From Methanosarcina siciliae T4/M (GTDB lineage: Archaea > Halobacteriota > Methanosarcinia > Methanosarcinales > Methanosarcinaceae): 64,000 nucleotides of DNA. The notes beneath the pieces were generated by a model. The model was not told the DNA's origin. It made no database searches and saw nothing but the letters and a program-made list of their open reading frames with translations. A program made the translations under genes and the position numbers. This document shows positions 17,540-26,332 of the stretch, one piece after another. How positions within the stretch are numbered: position 1 is the first letter of the stretch; every line of letters begins with the position of its first letter. The DNA lies in NCBI RefSeq assembly GCF_000970085.1, contig NZ_CP009506.1, positions 248,001-312,000 on the forward strand. The letters run 5' to 3'.

Positions 17540-17980
17540 ATGCCGTCTCAAGGAAAAAAGTATGAGTATCTGGAACATACCGCGGACATAAAATTCCTGG
17601 CCTATGGAAATACTCTGGAAGAGGTATTTGAAAACGCAGCTCTTGCCATGTTCAATGTTATAATTGATACAGGGGAGGTTTCAGGAGAGACGGCAAGAGA
17701 GGTTTGCCTTACATCCCCTGATCTTGAATATCTGCTTGTGGACTGGCTTTCCGAGCTTTTGTATCTTTTCGAGGTCGATGAGATTGTTTTCTGGAAGTTC
17801 CGGGTAAAGGAAATACGGGAAGAAGAAGGGGAGTGCTCAATCAAAGCCGTAGCATCCGGTGAACAATACTATCCTGAGAGCCATCCCTTTGAAACTGAAA
17901 TTAAGGCTGTCACCTATAACCAGCTGGAACTCGAGAAGACTGCAGAAGGCTGGAAAGCTCAGGTTGTTGTTGATATTTAA
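17540..17980 (+). CDS. archease, RtcB cofactor
   Basis: 146 residues, the family length. The N-terminus YEYLEHTADIKFLAYG holds the conserved HTAD metal-binding motif. The PDLEYLLVDWLSELLYLFE stretch and the acidic C-terminus (AQVVVDI, with terminal Asp) match archease. Archease accelerates RtcB guanylylation and multiple turnover during tRNA splicing and RNA repair. The RtcB gene lies 361 bp downstream on the same strand, which supports the assignment. Ribosome site GAGGTTTAGTT precedes the ATG. Confidence 0.95.
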   Translation: MPSQGKKYEYLEHTADIKFLAYGNTLEEVFENAALAMFNVIIDTGEVSGETAREVCLTSPDLEYLLVDWLSELLYLFEVDEIVFWKFRVKEIREEEGECSIKAVASGEQYYPESHPFETEIKAVTYNQLELEKTAEGWKAQVVVDI

Positions 17981-18341
17981 GAAGCAGTTATTTTTGATTT
18001 TCCTGTGTACGACTCGAATGTATGGCTGCTCCGCATAATTCTCATTTCTGTCTCCTGTTCATTCCTGTTACTTTATGCCATACAAATCTTCATGTACGTG
18101 AATTATTATCCTATCCTGCGCTATAAATCCGGGAGAAATTTTGATATTCCAAATTAACCTCTCACGCTTTAACCGGTTAAGTGAGTTACGCGGTCTGAAA
18201 ATGTATCTTACGGGTTTCCGGAGTAATTTGCAGATGCTCAGGGGAACGCAAGGTAAATGAGTAATTCCAGGATTATATTATACCAGGGTTATAATATTCA
18301 AATTATATTCATAAATAGTAAAGGAGGAGGGAGCATCAATT
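17981..18341. other. intergenic region between archease and rtcB
   Basis: 361 bp with no ORF of note. A CTATAAATCC element near 18121 could be a promoter for rtcB, giving a leader of about 200 nt. Nothing else recognised. Confidence 0.35.
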
Positions 18342-19844
18342 ATGGTAGAGAAGGAAGACATCTGTACTGAGGAGTCTAGCATGGAAGGCGAACACCGGGA
18401 TATAAGATGTATGGTCCGGAAGCTTTCCGATAATAACTGGGAAATCCCGAAAGGGCATATCCCCAATATGAGGGTTCCAGGGCGCCTGTTTGTATCCGAA
18501 AGTTTGCTTGATGGTATCGAGCCCGGTACTATCGACCAGATTGCAAACGTGGCAACTCTTCCTGGCATTCAGAAATATTCCATGGCAATGCCTGATGCCC
18601 ACCTCGGCTATGGTTTTGCTATAGGGGGCGTTGCAGCTTTTGATACCGAAGAGGGAATTATCAGCCCGGGTGGAGTGGGTTTTGACATCAACTGCGGGGT
18701 TCGGCTAATCCGTACAAACCTCCGGAAAGAAGATGTGGTTCCTGAAATCAAAAGGCTGACCGACGAGCTGTTTACCAATGTGCCTGCCGGAGTCGGGTCA
18801 AAAAGCCGGTTCAGGGCTTCTGACCAGGAACTGGACGGTGCGTTTCTCGAGGGAGCAAAGTGGGCAGTAGATGCCGGGTATGGTGTTGAAGCGGATGTGG
18901 AACACTGTGAGGGGAATGGTTACCTGGAAGGAGCAGACACTGCTCATGTAAGTACAAAGGCAAGGAAACGCGGAAAACCCCAGTTAGGGACTCTCGGGAG
19001 CGGCAACCATTTCCTTGAAGTCCAGTATGTGGATGAGATTTATGACCGGGAAGTGGCATCGGCATTCGGGCTTGAAGAGGGGCAGGTTACGGTCATGATC
19101 CACTGCGGGTCCAGAGGCGCCGGGCATCAGATCTGCACTGACCACTTAAAAGAACTCTCCCAGGCTGTGAAGAAATACGGGATTGAAATCCCGGACAAGC
19201 AGCTTGCCTGTGCTCCAGCTCAGTCCAGGGAAGCCCAGAACTATTTCAAAGCTATGCTCTGCGCTGCAAACTATGCCTGGGCTAACAGGCAGATGATCAC
19301 TCACTGGACACGTGAATCTTTTGAAAAGGTATTTGGCAGGGATGTCGATGACATGGGAATGAGCCTTCTGTATGACGTTGCTCACAACGTGGCAAAACTG
19401 GAAGACCATAACATTGAAGGCAGGAAAAAAGAGGTTTACGTGCACAGAAAAGGGGCAACAAGAGCATTTCCTGCCGGGCATCCGGAAGTTCCGGCCGCAT
19501 ACAGGGATGTGGGACAGCCGGTTTTAATTCCCGGAAGCATGGGCACGCCTTCTTTCATACTCTGCGGGGCAAAAGATTCTATGGACGTTTCTTTCGGTAG
19601 TGCTTGCCACGGAGCCGGGAGAGTTATGAGCAGAGCTCATGCAAAGAAAGAGTTCCACGGACAAAGTGTAAAAGAGAACCTTGAAGCCCACGGAATCACT
19701 GTAAGGGCAACTCACCCCTCCGTAATTGCCGAAGAGGCTCCCGGGGTGTACAAGTCCAGCAGTGAGGTGGTAAATGTCGTGCACGAGCTTGGTATTGCCC
19801 GCAAGGTTGCAAGAGTTATCCCTCTTGGGGTCGCAAAGGGTTAA
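18342..19844 (+). CDS. rtcB: RNA-splicing ligase RtcB
   Basis: 500 residues, no intein. The Mn-binding and active-site motifs are present: DAHLGYGFAIGG, GGVGFDINCGVRLIRT (Cys about 118), GTLGSGNHFLEVQYV, HCGSRGAGHQ, and FGSACHGAGRVMSR, whose His accepts GMP. RtcB joins 2',3'-cyclic phosphate or 3'-phosphate ends to 5'-OH ends in archaeal tRNA splicing. The start has a strong ribosome site (GGAGGAGGGA). Archease upstream is its known partner. Length and motifs are normal. Confidence 0.97.
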   Translation: MVEKEDICTEESSMEGEHRDIRCMVRKLSDNNWEIPKGHIPNMRVPGRLFVSESLLDGIEPGTIDQIANVATLPGIQKYSMAMPDAHLGYGFAIGGVAAFDTEEGIISPGGVGFDINCGVRLIRTNLRKEDVVPEIKRLTDELFTNVPAGVGSKSRFRASDQELDGAFLEGAKWAVDAGYGVEADVEHCEGNGYLEGADTAHVSTKARKRGKPQLGTLGSGNHFLEVQYVDEIYDREVASAFGLEEGQVTVMIHCGSRGAGHQICTDHLKELSQAVKKYGIEIPDKQLACAPAQSREAQNYFKAMLCAANYAWANRQMITHWTRESFEKVFGRDVDDMGMSLLYDVAHNVAKLEDHNIEGRKKEVYVHRKGATRAFPAGHPEVPAAYRDVGQPVLIPGSMGTPSFILCGAKDSMDVSFGSACHGAGRVMSRAHAKKEFHGQSVKENLEAHGITVRATHPSVIAEEAPGVYKSSSEVVNVVHELGIARKVARVIPLGVAKG

Positions 19845-19870
19845 ACTGACTGGAATTCCAGAATTCTTCA

Positions 19871-19897
19871 GTTTTCTTTTTTACCTTTTTTTTCTTC
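19871..19897 (+). terminator. T-rich tract after rtcB
   Basis: Two T-runs separated by ACC follow the rtcB stop by about 26 bp, preceded by a small TGGAATTCCA palindrome. This fits a U-tract archaeal terminator between convergent genes. No strong GC stem. Confidence 0.4.
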
Positions 19898-19940
19898 AAT
19901 TTTTCCAGATTCTTTGAGCCACTTTTCTTTCCCAGGAGCT

Positions 19941-21071
19941 TCATTCCTTTGAAAAGAAGTCAGGTTCTTTGAATTCTTCCATTTCGGTTAAGTCAGAGCT
20001 GTCTGCAGGTTCGTGTTCCTTATAAAACCTGAACACGATCATGCTTGAATATGAAATAGTTACGAAAGGTGTCCCCTGCTCCATAAATATGTTTGAGAAA
20101 TATTCAACGAGGTTATTGATTACTCTCTCATTTTTGAAATCATGGAAGATAGTTACTGATTCGTTTCCAGGTTTGAGGCCGATTTCTATATTCTTTACCA
20201 GCTGGGTTGCAAGGTACATTTTCCTGAAGTACATCAGTAAATCGGGAAGAGCCATTTCGTTTACGGATTGTTTGCACAGGCGTTCCAGTATCTTTGTCGG
20301 ATTCGGGACCTCCCCGGCTGCAAAAGTTTCGAATTGGTTTCTGTGCAGAGTCACAAGGTTGTACCTTTCAACATTATATGTATACATTAGCTGGGTCCAG
20401 AACTCCGTATTATCGTCAAGTTCCCTGCATATGATGTCAAGGTAGCCAAAGTGTTTTCGGATCCCAGGCATAGTCTCATTCTGAGAAACTGAGAGGTTCT
20501 TTTTGAATGAGATCTGGGTTGAATTTGCCCGCCTGAATATGTGTTCCACGTCCAGCTGTTTCCATCTGGCCAGAAAATGGGCTATTAGCTGGGCAAAAAA
20601 TTCCCTGCTATTTATAGTGGAATTGGAAAGGAGTAAAAGAGCAGAGTCAGGATTGTGGATATCTTCACACTTGATTGATGTTCTGATTGTCCATTGATAG
20701 TTTTTGGAGATCTGGTTAAGGTAATCCTCAAGTTCTTTCATATCACTGATTTCAAAAGGATTGATAAGCTCATTTACCAGCTCTTCTTCCGTAAGCCTTC
20801 CTTTCGTATACCTGAAAAGCCATTCGAGCATTGTTCGATTTATTATGGTATTTTCCCCGTTTTTTATTGTGTCATTCAGTTCTTCTTTTGCGGGAGTTTC
20901 TTTTAAAAATTTGATCGCTTCGTCAATGCTTTTGTGATATGTAAGTGCTGTGTCTGCAATTTCAATTGTATCCCTGACTGCGGCGCTAAGATTCCCGTCA
21001 TTGGCATCCAGGAGGGGCTGCAACTTTTTGAGGTACTTATCATCAAGGGATATGTTTTTTCTGATCAGCAT
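19941..21071 (-). CDS. RHH-domain protein, possible regulator
   Basis: 376 residues, function unknown. The first 45 residues (MLIRKNISLDDKYLKKLQPL, then NLSAAVRDTIEIAD) look like a ribbon-helix-helix DNA-binding domain: a short strand, then two helices. The remaining 330 residues are helical and charged, with no domain I recognise and no membrane helix. A GGTGAAAAT ribosome site supports the ATG. It converges on rtcB and has 1.2 kb of gene-free DNA upstream. It could be a DNA-binding regulator, but the ACT domain of NikR is not present. A target within this window is not evident. Confidence 0.6.
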   Translation of the reverse strand: MLIRKNISLDDKYLKKLQPLLDANDGNLSAAVRDTIEIADTALTYHKSIDEAIKFLKETPAKEELNDTIKNGENTIINRTMLEWLFRYTKGRLTEEELVNELINPFEISDMKELEDYLNQISKNYQWTIRTSIKCEDIHNPDSALLLLSNSTINSREFFAQLIAHFLARWKQLDVEHIFRRANSTQISFKKNLSVSQNETMPGIRKHFGYLDIICRELDDNTEFWTQLMYTYNVERYNLVTLHRNQFETFAAGEVPNPTKILERLCKQSVNEMALPDLLMYFRKMYLATQLVKNIEIGLKPGNESVTIFHDFKNERVINNLVEYFSNIFMEQGTPFVTISYSSMIVFRFYKEHEPADSSDLTEMEEFKEPDFFSKE

Positions 21072-21815
21072 ATTTTCACCCGAGATGATCTGGTTTTTCG
21101 CTCCTTTATGCTACGATCCATGATTTGTACCCCTGGTATAATGGCTTTTTTATCTCTTCTGACTCAAAGCTTAGAATAGTTGTTTTTTTAAGGTGCAAAA
21201 TATAATTAATAAGCCTAAAAACATTAGTCAGTAGCTTATATATTGGTAAGTGCTACCAAATATTAAATGTTTCTGTTTAGTGTTATTTTCTTGAGAATTT
21301 TTGTCAACTTATGTTGTTTTTCAGGCAGGTCAATTATCTGCCGTCGCACATAATATCCCCTGTTACACACTTACTTAAATTTTTTTATTTTGTTTTTCCA
21401 CTTGTTATTTTATGGTTCGTATCAGGTACAACTTTCAACCTATGTACTGAAGTGGAGAAGTGGTAAAGTGTCTAAAACAGGTAATATCAGTTCACAATTC
21501 TTTATATATATATGTAAGACAGTGTACGCAATGTAAATCAAATAAATTAAAATGTGAATAGGGCACAAATAGCCTTGAAAATCAGGTTACTGATTCCCGG
21601 TATGCTCACAGTTTGCATGTCTTTGTTGTCCTCTTGAGTTACGGAAGACATTATTTAACTCCAAAAATGTGAGTATGGAAATGGATTTGTGTGCCTTGAT
21701 TGAGTGGGGGGTTCTGTATACACTCATTCAGGTCTCTACAACATCCTCAATAATCTGATTTTTCCAGAGTATATTTGTTCCCCTAAAAAGCGAGTTGGGA
21801 GTGGATTCATCGTAT

Positions 21816-21847
21816 CTGGCAGGTATTTATACTTCCTCACCTGCCAG
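21816..21847. repeat. perfect 9-bp inverted repeat CTGGCAGGT/ACCTGCCAG
   Basis: Arms at 21816-21824 and 21839-21847 with a 14-nt loop containing TATTTATA. It is GC-richer than its surroundings. It could be an RNA hairpin or a regulator site; no flanking gene explains it. Confidence 0.6.
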
Positions 21848-21908
21848 GTACTTTCCTTCCAAAAAATATGAGAGTGCTAAAATTTCTTTAAGTTCCAGTC
21901 CTTTTCGC

Positions 21909-21956
21909 TGTTTTTTATTCACGTTGTTTTTTATTCACGTTGTTTTTTATTCACGT
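21909..21956 (+). repeat. 16-bp tandem repeat, three copies plus partial
   Basis: The unit TGTTTTTTATTCACGT occurs three times in a row without change, then a diverged partial copy to about 21970. Non-coding surroundings. Confidence 0.9.
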
Positions 21957-22057
21957 TGTTTTTCATTCATCTTTTTCTCCAATCGTTTTCAATAACTCAT
22001 CTCATTTTTTTATGACTGAGTTCTTCTGTCTCGACCTCAACTTTGTATAAATATTGT

Positions 22058-22210
22058 ATGAGCTCTACAAGGCAAGGATCTTTAAAGAGATATTTTAAGG
22101 ACTTGGGGCTGTATAAATCCACAATTGCTTACAAGGACGCCGGATTTAATGGTGAGAACCTAATGATGGGTAACCTGATGATGAAAAAACCGATGATAAA
22201 AAGAATTTAA
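22058..22210 (+). CDS. doubtful 50-residue ORF
   Basis: An ATG-started frame giving MSSTRQGSLKRYFKDLGLYK and a Met-rich end made by a repeated ATGATG motif. A GTATAAATA element lies only about 10 bp upstream, so a transcript from it would start inside the ORF. It has no ribosome site. It runs antisense into the mtr terminator zone. Could be a small basic protein or chance. Confidence 0.2.
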   Translation: MSSTRQGSLKRYFKDLGLYKSTIAYKDAGFNGENLMMGNLMMKKPMIKRI

Positions 22211-22234
22211 AATTAATTACAAAATTCCGGTAGT

Positions 22235-22269
22235 AAAAAAGAAAGAGCAAAGAGAAAATTTCCCTTTGC
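22235..22269 (-). terminator. terminator of the mtr operon
   Basis: On the minus strand GCAAAGGGAAA and TTTCTCTTTGC form an 11-bp stem with one G-U pair around a single T (22269-22247), followed by a T-rich tail (TCTTTCTTTTTT). It starts 37 bp beyond the mtrH stop. A smaller GGATCT/AGATCC hairpin lies between. Confidence 0.75.
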
Positions 22270-22305
22270 TTCTGGATCTTGAGATCCTTTTAATAAATTT
22301 TGAAC

Positions 22306-23256
22306 TTATGTCAATTTGGTAACAGGGTGGTTGTCTGCATCCGCGATCTCGACGCCAAGTTCTTTTGCGGTTTCTCCGAGCATGATGTCGACCATTGCGA
22401 CAGCCGGGAATACCTTCTCAACGTTCTCGATCGGACCGTAGAGCAGGAAGTCAGAACCTGCAATCTGGGCGACAAGGTTAGTGCCTATGTCGGTGGGCAT
22501 GTAGATTGACTTCGGGTCAGGCTGGGTCTTCTTGAACTTGCGGAGCCAGTCCCAGGCAGAGGCCATGTTGTGGTATCCGCCACCTACAGGCAGGCCGAGC
22601 TTCCCCTTAATTGTCGGAACCGATCGGATCGTTGCACCGGAACCTGCACCCAGGGGCATTGCTGCAACGTCGATCAATGGGATCTTGATTCCACATTCCT
22701 CGGCGACCTGGAGCATACCCTTTTCCTGTCCGGAACCACCGACTTCAAGGATGTCAAGCTTTCCTTTTACGGTTGGGTCAGTTGCATTGAATGCCAGAAC
22801 GATGGCAGCCTCCACATCACTCTCAGCGAGGATGTCTATTTCGCTCTGTTCGACACTTGCATTGATGGAGTTGTGGATTGCCCTGTTAGCAACACCGATT
22901 TCGGTACAGTACTGGGCAGCAGCTGCACGCACTTCTCCGGCTGAAGAGTCGATAAGGAAGGGGGTCTTGTCGTCGATCTCTATGAACCAGTCGATATACT
23001 TCTTGATGGACTCAGGGGTTTCTCCCACAATCTGGTTCACGTAGGGGTTTCCTGTGGCATCGCTCAGTGATACCTGGGTGTTCCAGAGAGTCTCTGCGGC
23101 TGCCCTGTCGAAAATCCCTTTGTCCTCATCGGTCACGATCTTGTGCCTTGCATAGAACATGGTACTGACTAACACGGTCGGGTATTCGCCCGGCTGTCCG
23201 CCGAACTTAACTCCACCTACTTCGAAAACTTCCTGTTTCTTGTCAAACTTGAACAT
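22306..23256 (-). CDS. mtrH: methyl-H4SPT:CoM methyltransferase subunit H
   Basis: 316 residues, the last gene of the operon. MtrH is the soluble, peripheral subunit that moves the methyl group from methyl-tetrahydrosarcinapterin to the corrinoid of MtrA. It belongs to the pterin-binding TIM-barrel methyltransferases. Sequence marks are FKFDKKQEVFEVGGVKFGGQ at the start, DSSAGEVRAAAAQYCTEIG, and VPTIKGKLGLPVGGGYHNMA. No membrane helix. Ribosome site GAGGGATCAAA. In some Methanosarcina enzymes of this type it can also contact other methyl carriers; nothing here shows that. Confidence 0.98.
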   Translation of the reverse strand: MFKFDKKQEVFEVGGVKFGGQPGEYPTVLVSTMFYARHKIVTDEDKGIFDRAAAETLWNTQVSLSDATGNPYVNQIVGETPESIKKYIDWFIEIDDKTPFLIDSSAGEVRAAAAQYCTEIGVANRAIHNSINASVEQSEIDILAESDVEAAIVLAFNATDPTVKGKLDILEVGGSGQEKGMLQVAEECGIKIPLIDVAAMPLGAGSGATIRSVPTIKGKLGLPVGGGYHNMASAWDWLRKFKKTQPDPKSIYMPTDIGTNLVAQIAGSDFLLYGPIENVEKVFPAVAMVDIMLGETAKELGVEIADADNHPVTKLT

Positions 23257-23268
23257 TTTGATCCCTCA

Positions 23269-23490
23269 TTATATTGTGAACATTGATGATACCGAGACAT
23301 AGATCAGGAAGAGAAGCAGTCCTACAACTGCGCCGTACAGAATTCCAATGTCTCTTCCTACCTTCCTTCCGATTCTCTGTGCAATTTCACTGTTGACAAA
23401 CTCAACTTTTTCATCGATCTTTTCGAGCCTTTTCATTACTTCGTTAAACTCAGCTGGATCTACATACGCTGCTGGTGCTTTTCCATCCAT
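23269..23490 (-). CDS. mtrG: methyl-H4SPT:CoM methyltransferase subunit G
   Basis: 73 residues from ATG 23490, which has a GAGAGGTGAAAAT ribosome site; a TTG at 23505 would lie in that site and is rejected. The N-terminal part is charged and helical (AEFNEVMKRLEKIDEKVEFV) and the C-terminus is one membrane helix (IGILYGAVVGLLLFLIYVSV). It is a small anchoring subunit of the Na+-translocating Mtr complex. Thirteen bp separate it from mtrH. Confidence 0.95.
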   Translation of the reverse strand: MDGKAPAAYVDPAEFNEVMKRLEKIDEKVEFVNSEIAQRIGRKVGRDIGILYGAVVGLLLFLIYVSVSSMFTI

Positions 23491-23507
23491 ATTTTCACCT
23501 CTCAAGC

Positions 23508-23726
23508 TTAGAGACCGGCCAATAACGGGAGTAAAATCACCATCAGCAGTGAAAAGATGAAGCCTGCTGCAAAGCCAATTATTCCTGTGGCCATTACCCC
23601 GGAATCCAGTTTCTGGTTCCTCGCAATCAGCTGTGCTCTGTACCGAATGCTCTCAACAGTAGCGTCTATTGCGCCCATCTGAGGGTTGAGCACCATTGGG
23701 ACTCCTTTTCCGTATTCTTCTGCCAT
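23508..23726 (-). CDS. mtrF: methyl-H4SPT:CoM methyltransferase subunit F
   Basis: 72 residues: a soluble N-terminal half (VPMVLNPQMGAIDATVESIR) related to the MtrA tail region, and a C-terminal membrane helix (GIIGFAAGFIFSLLMVILLP). It is a small accessory subunit of the membrane complex. A strong ribosome site (GGAGGTAAGGAG) precedes the ATG. It sits between mtrA and mtrG with gaps of only a few bases. Confidence 0.95.
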   Translation of the reverse strand: MAEEYGKGVPMVLNPQMGAIDATVESIRYRAQLIARNQKLDSGVMATGIIGFAAGFIFSLLMVILLPLLAGL

Positions 23727-23731
23727 TCTCC

Positions 23732-24454
23732 TTACCTCCCGAGCAGTAATAACCCAAGCAGGGATATGGTTACTGTCAATCCGATCATGGCACCTTCAAT
23801 CTTTCCTGCATGAACCCCTGAGTGGAACTTGTTCAAGTTTCCGATGTCAAGCATCCGGGCTTCAACGGCTTTTAGCCTGTTGCGGATGACTGCAATCTCA
23901 CCGGAGACCGGCCTGACGACACCGCCTTCTTCTTCTTCTTCTCCTTCTTCGCTGATTTCCACAACCAGTGGTTCTGCATCGAAGGCTCCGGGGTCCTTTG
24001 ATACAAGTTCCCTTACCTTGGCTGTGATTGCGCCCATGTCTTCCGTGTCCAGCAGGTCTATGGTCTCGATTTGCTGCTGGAAACGGGCAACTGCATCATC
24101 GTTCAGGTTTTCTACATAAGGGATAGCGCCAACCGCACCTACAATTCTGTGGTCTTTGACACCGTTTGCATGGATGCTGAGCATTGCCTGTCCTGTAACG
24201 TGTCCTTTGACTTCAGCTCCTGTTACAACCAGGTACCTGATATTCGGGTTCGAAATAACGTGGGCTACGACCTTCTCTATGCCCAGGTTTTCGGTTTTAC
24301 AGGATCCGGTAATTGCTGCTCCTGCATCGAGTACTGGCTTTCCGGGGAGGTGCGATGCACAGGTAATAACTGCAACACAGCCCTTTACATCACCCACTTC
24401 ATACTCTCCCTTCAGGATTGGCCATCCTGATGCGGGTTCTCTTTTGTCTGCCAT
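23732..24454 (-). CDS. mtrA: methyl-H4SPT:CoM methyltransferase subunit A (corrinoid-binding)
   Basis: 240 residues. MtrA carries the 5-hydroxybenzimidazolyl cobamide that receives the methyl group from MtrH and passes it to CoM. The likely axial His is His85 in VTGAEVKGHVTGQAML, by analogy with characterised MtrA. The soluble cobamide domain is followed by an acidic linker (ISEEGEEEEEGG) and a C-terminal membrane helix (IGLTVTISLLGLLLL), the form in which MtrA keeps its anchor. GGGAGGTATG ribosome site. Conserved gene order supports the call. Confidence 0.98.
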   Translation of the reverse strand: MADKREPASGWPILKGEYEVGDVKGCVAVITCASHLPGKPVLDAGAAITGSCKTENLGIEKVVAHVISNPNIRYLVVTGAEVKGHVTGQAMLSIHANGVKDHRIVGAVGAIPYVENLNDDAVARFQQQIETIDLLDTEDMGAITAKVRELVSKDPGAFDAEPLVVEISEEGEEEEEGGVVRPVSGEIAVIRNRLKAVEARMLDIGNLNKFHSGVHAGKIEGAMIGLTVTISLLGLLLLGR

Positions 24455-24455
24455 T

Positions 24456-24782
24456 TTACATACCTCCCTCGATCAGTCTCTGTATGAATATGATCAGGGC
24501 AAGTAGCCCGCTGAAGGCAAGACCTACAACGATTCCATAGAAAGCGTTCCCGTAAATTCCTGCCATATAGGAGGTGTTCTCACGGCCGGGCCAGGAATTC
24601 ATGAGCGGCTTGCTGGGCGAAAGTGAGTTTACCAGATCATCTGAAATTGCGTCCAGTTTGTCCATTCTCTCAAAGACAGGGTCCATGGAATAGAGAATCG
24701 AGTCTTCCCTTTCTTCTGCCACAACCGCAGTGTCAGGGTCCAGGACCAGATGTACTTCGGGAGCTATGCGAATCATGCTCAT
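24456..24782 (-). CDS. mtrB: methyl-H4SPT:CoM methyltransferase subunit B
   Basis: 108 residues with a soluble N-terminal part (MSMIRIAPEVHLVLDPDTAV) and one C-terminal membrane helix (GIVVGLAFSGLLALIIFIQR). Small subunit of the Mtr complex. Its ATG overlaps the mtrC stop by 4 nt, indicating translational coupling. Confidence 0.96.
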   Translation of the reverse strand: MSMIRIAPEVHLVLDPDTAVVAEEREDSILYSMDPVFERMDKLDAISDDLVNSLSPSKPLMNSWPGRENTSYMAGIYGNAFYGIVVGLAFSGLLALIIFIQRLIEGGM

Positions 24783-25582
24783 TCTAATTCCTCCGCGCTT
24801 GGCAACAGCCCGGTTCCAACGACTGCATGTGCATCTCTCTTAACGAATCCATAGTACTTCATAAAGGCATAAGCCCAGATAATAACCCCTATAGCAATGT
24901 TTAATCCGGCTGCCATTAGTCCTTCATGGAGTGAAGACGCAAACCCTGCAATTATCAATGCAATAGCTGCTTTTTCAACAGCTACAGAAAGAGTCCTGTC
25001 CTGCTTCTCGTCAGGGCCGAGGTTTGCATTGAAGGGGTGAAGGATTCCCATACCGCCGATGATAAAAATCAATGCAATGTATCCGTTGGCGACGACGTAT
25101 TCGATAACATCTGCATAATTAAAGGTTCCGGCAATGACTACGCTTAATCCGATAATTACCAGAGTTCCCGCACCTGCAATTTCCACCATGGCCTGTTCCA
25201 TTATAGGAATGCCCATCCCGATTACTTTGTTTGCAAGGACACCGATAACAGCGCCTATAATTGCAGCTGCAATAAAGGATACGATAGGTCCTGCAATACC
25301 TCCTACGGAAAGTCCGAAGAGGGCAGCGACAATCCCCATACCAAGGGAAATCATACCAATAGACGGAACTCCTGTCCCAAGCCCGTAGCTTGCAACACGG
25401 CGGACCGCATCAGCACCCCAGACCATGGCGCAGATTGCTCCAAGCCCTCCGAAGAAGGAAAACTGTGCTGGCATGAAGTTGCCGAGGTAAATCCCTGCAA
25501 GGCCGCCTATTGCACCGATAGCCATTATTGTTTGTGGGGGATACCCGCCTTTAGCTTCTCCTCCTGCTCCACCTGCAGACAT
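24779..25582 (-). CDS. mtrC: methyl-H4SPT:CoM methyltransferase subunit C
   Basis: 267 residues, polytopic membrane protein with about seven hydrophobic segments rich in Gly and Ala (TIMAIGAIGGLAGIYLGNFM, GMISLGMGIVAALFGLSVGG). With MtrD and MtrE it forms the membrane part thought to translocate Na+ during methyl transfer. Adjoins mtrD directly and overlaps mtrB by 4 nt. Length is normal. Confidence 0.97.
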   Translation of the reverse strand: MSAGGAGGEAKGGYPPQTIMAIGAIGGLAGIYLGNFMPAQFSFFGGLGAICAMVWGADAVRRVASYGLGTGVPSIGMISLGMGIVAALFGLSVGGIAGPIVSFIAAAIIGAVIGVLANKVIGMGIPIMEQAMVEIAGAGTLVIIGLSVVIAGTFNYADVIEYVVANGYIALIFIIGGMGILHPFNANLGPDEKQDRTLSVAVEKAAIALIIAGFASSLHEGLMAAGLNIAIGVIIWAYAFMKYYGFVKRDAHAVVGTGLLPSAEELE

Positions 25583-26332
25583 TTAGACCACTCCGAGTTG
25601 TGAAATTGCGATTACTGCCACTATGGCACAAAGTATAGTTGCTACAAAGGAAGATATCACCGCTTTTGGCCACTTCTTCCACTTCGGGTCGTGGAACCCT
25701 TCGATTGTACCTCCTATGTTGTAGGAAGGAATCACAGCGTTTACGAAGAAGATACCTATTGCAAACATAGCAGCAATTCCTACAAGTTCATGTCCTGTGA
25801 CAGAAGAGCTTGCACCTGTACTGAGTCCTGCAGTAAGGCCCACTTCAATAAGAGAATAGTATACTAGGGCTCCGCCGATTCCACCAAGCAAGCCGCCAAT
25901 AACACCACTGACAAAAGAGACTGTTGGAAGTCCGTGTCCCTCAGTACCCTGGGATACGTACAGGTCCTGCCTGTATTTTGTAATTGGGTCGTACTTTACT
26001 TTTGCTGATGAAGGCACACAGCCAACACCATATACATAGACCCAGGTTCCGACGATCATGGTTACGGAAATCATGATCATTGCTCCCACTGCACCCGATG
26101 CGAGAATTAGTGGAAGGTTGTCGGTTATGTTCATCATGAATCCGGCACTGACAAGCCCTGTCAGACCTGCTCCGGCTGCCAGCTGTACGGTACCTGTACC
26201 GATACCGGTTGCCTGAGCCATAGCTGCAGGCGCACCGCCCACAGGCACGAAGTGGACACTCCAGGAAATCAGGACACCACCAATTATAATAAATACCAGC
26301 CACATGATGTTTGCCATGAGAGCGTCAATCAT
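25583..26332 (-). CDS. mtrD: methyl-H4SPT:CoM methyltransferase subunit D
   Basis: 249 residues, about six membrane helices (IMWLVFIIIGGVLISWSVHF, LPLILASGAVGAMIMISVTM) and a conserved loop YVYGVGCVPSSAKVKYDPIT. Part of the Na+-translocating membrane core with MtrC and MtrE. Overlaps the mtrE stop by 4 nt. Confidence 0.97.
   Translation of the reverse strand: MIDALMANIMWLVFIIIGGVLISWSVHFVPVGGAPAAMAQATGIGTGTVQLAAGAGLTGLVSAGFMMNITDNLPLILASGAVGAMIMISVTMIVGTWVYVYGVGCVPSSAKVKYDPITKYRQDLYVSQGTEGHGLPTVSFVSGVIGGLLGGIGGALVYYSLIEVGLTAGLSTGASSSVTGHELVGIAAMFAIGIFFVNAVIPSYNIGGTIEGFHDPKWKKWPKAVISSFVATILCAIVAVIAISQLGVV

Larger units (their letters stand above)
21072..22305. other. 1.2-kb gene-free region between the RHH gene and mtr
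   Basis: Contains the RHH gene promoter near its upper end, a 9-bp-arm hairpin (21816-21847), a 16-bp tandem repeat (21909-21956), a 50-codon ORF of doubtful status (22058-22210) and the mtr terminator (22235-22269). The rest is AT-rich with no visible gene. Confidence 0.45.

Noticed and set aside
19941..21071. NikR identity for the RHH protein
   Set aside because: Only the N-terminal RHH-like segment fits; NikR is about 140 residues with an ACT domain, whereas this protein has 330 unrelated helical residues.
21795..21995. 66-codon ORF in the gene-free region before mtr
   Set aside because: Its C-terminal half is the translated 16-bp tandem repeat and it has no ribosome site.
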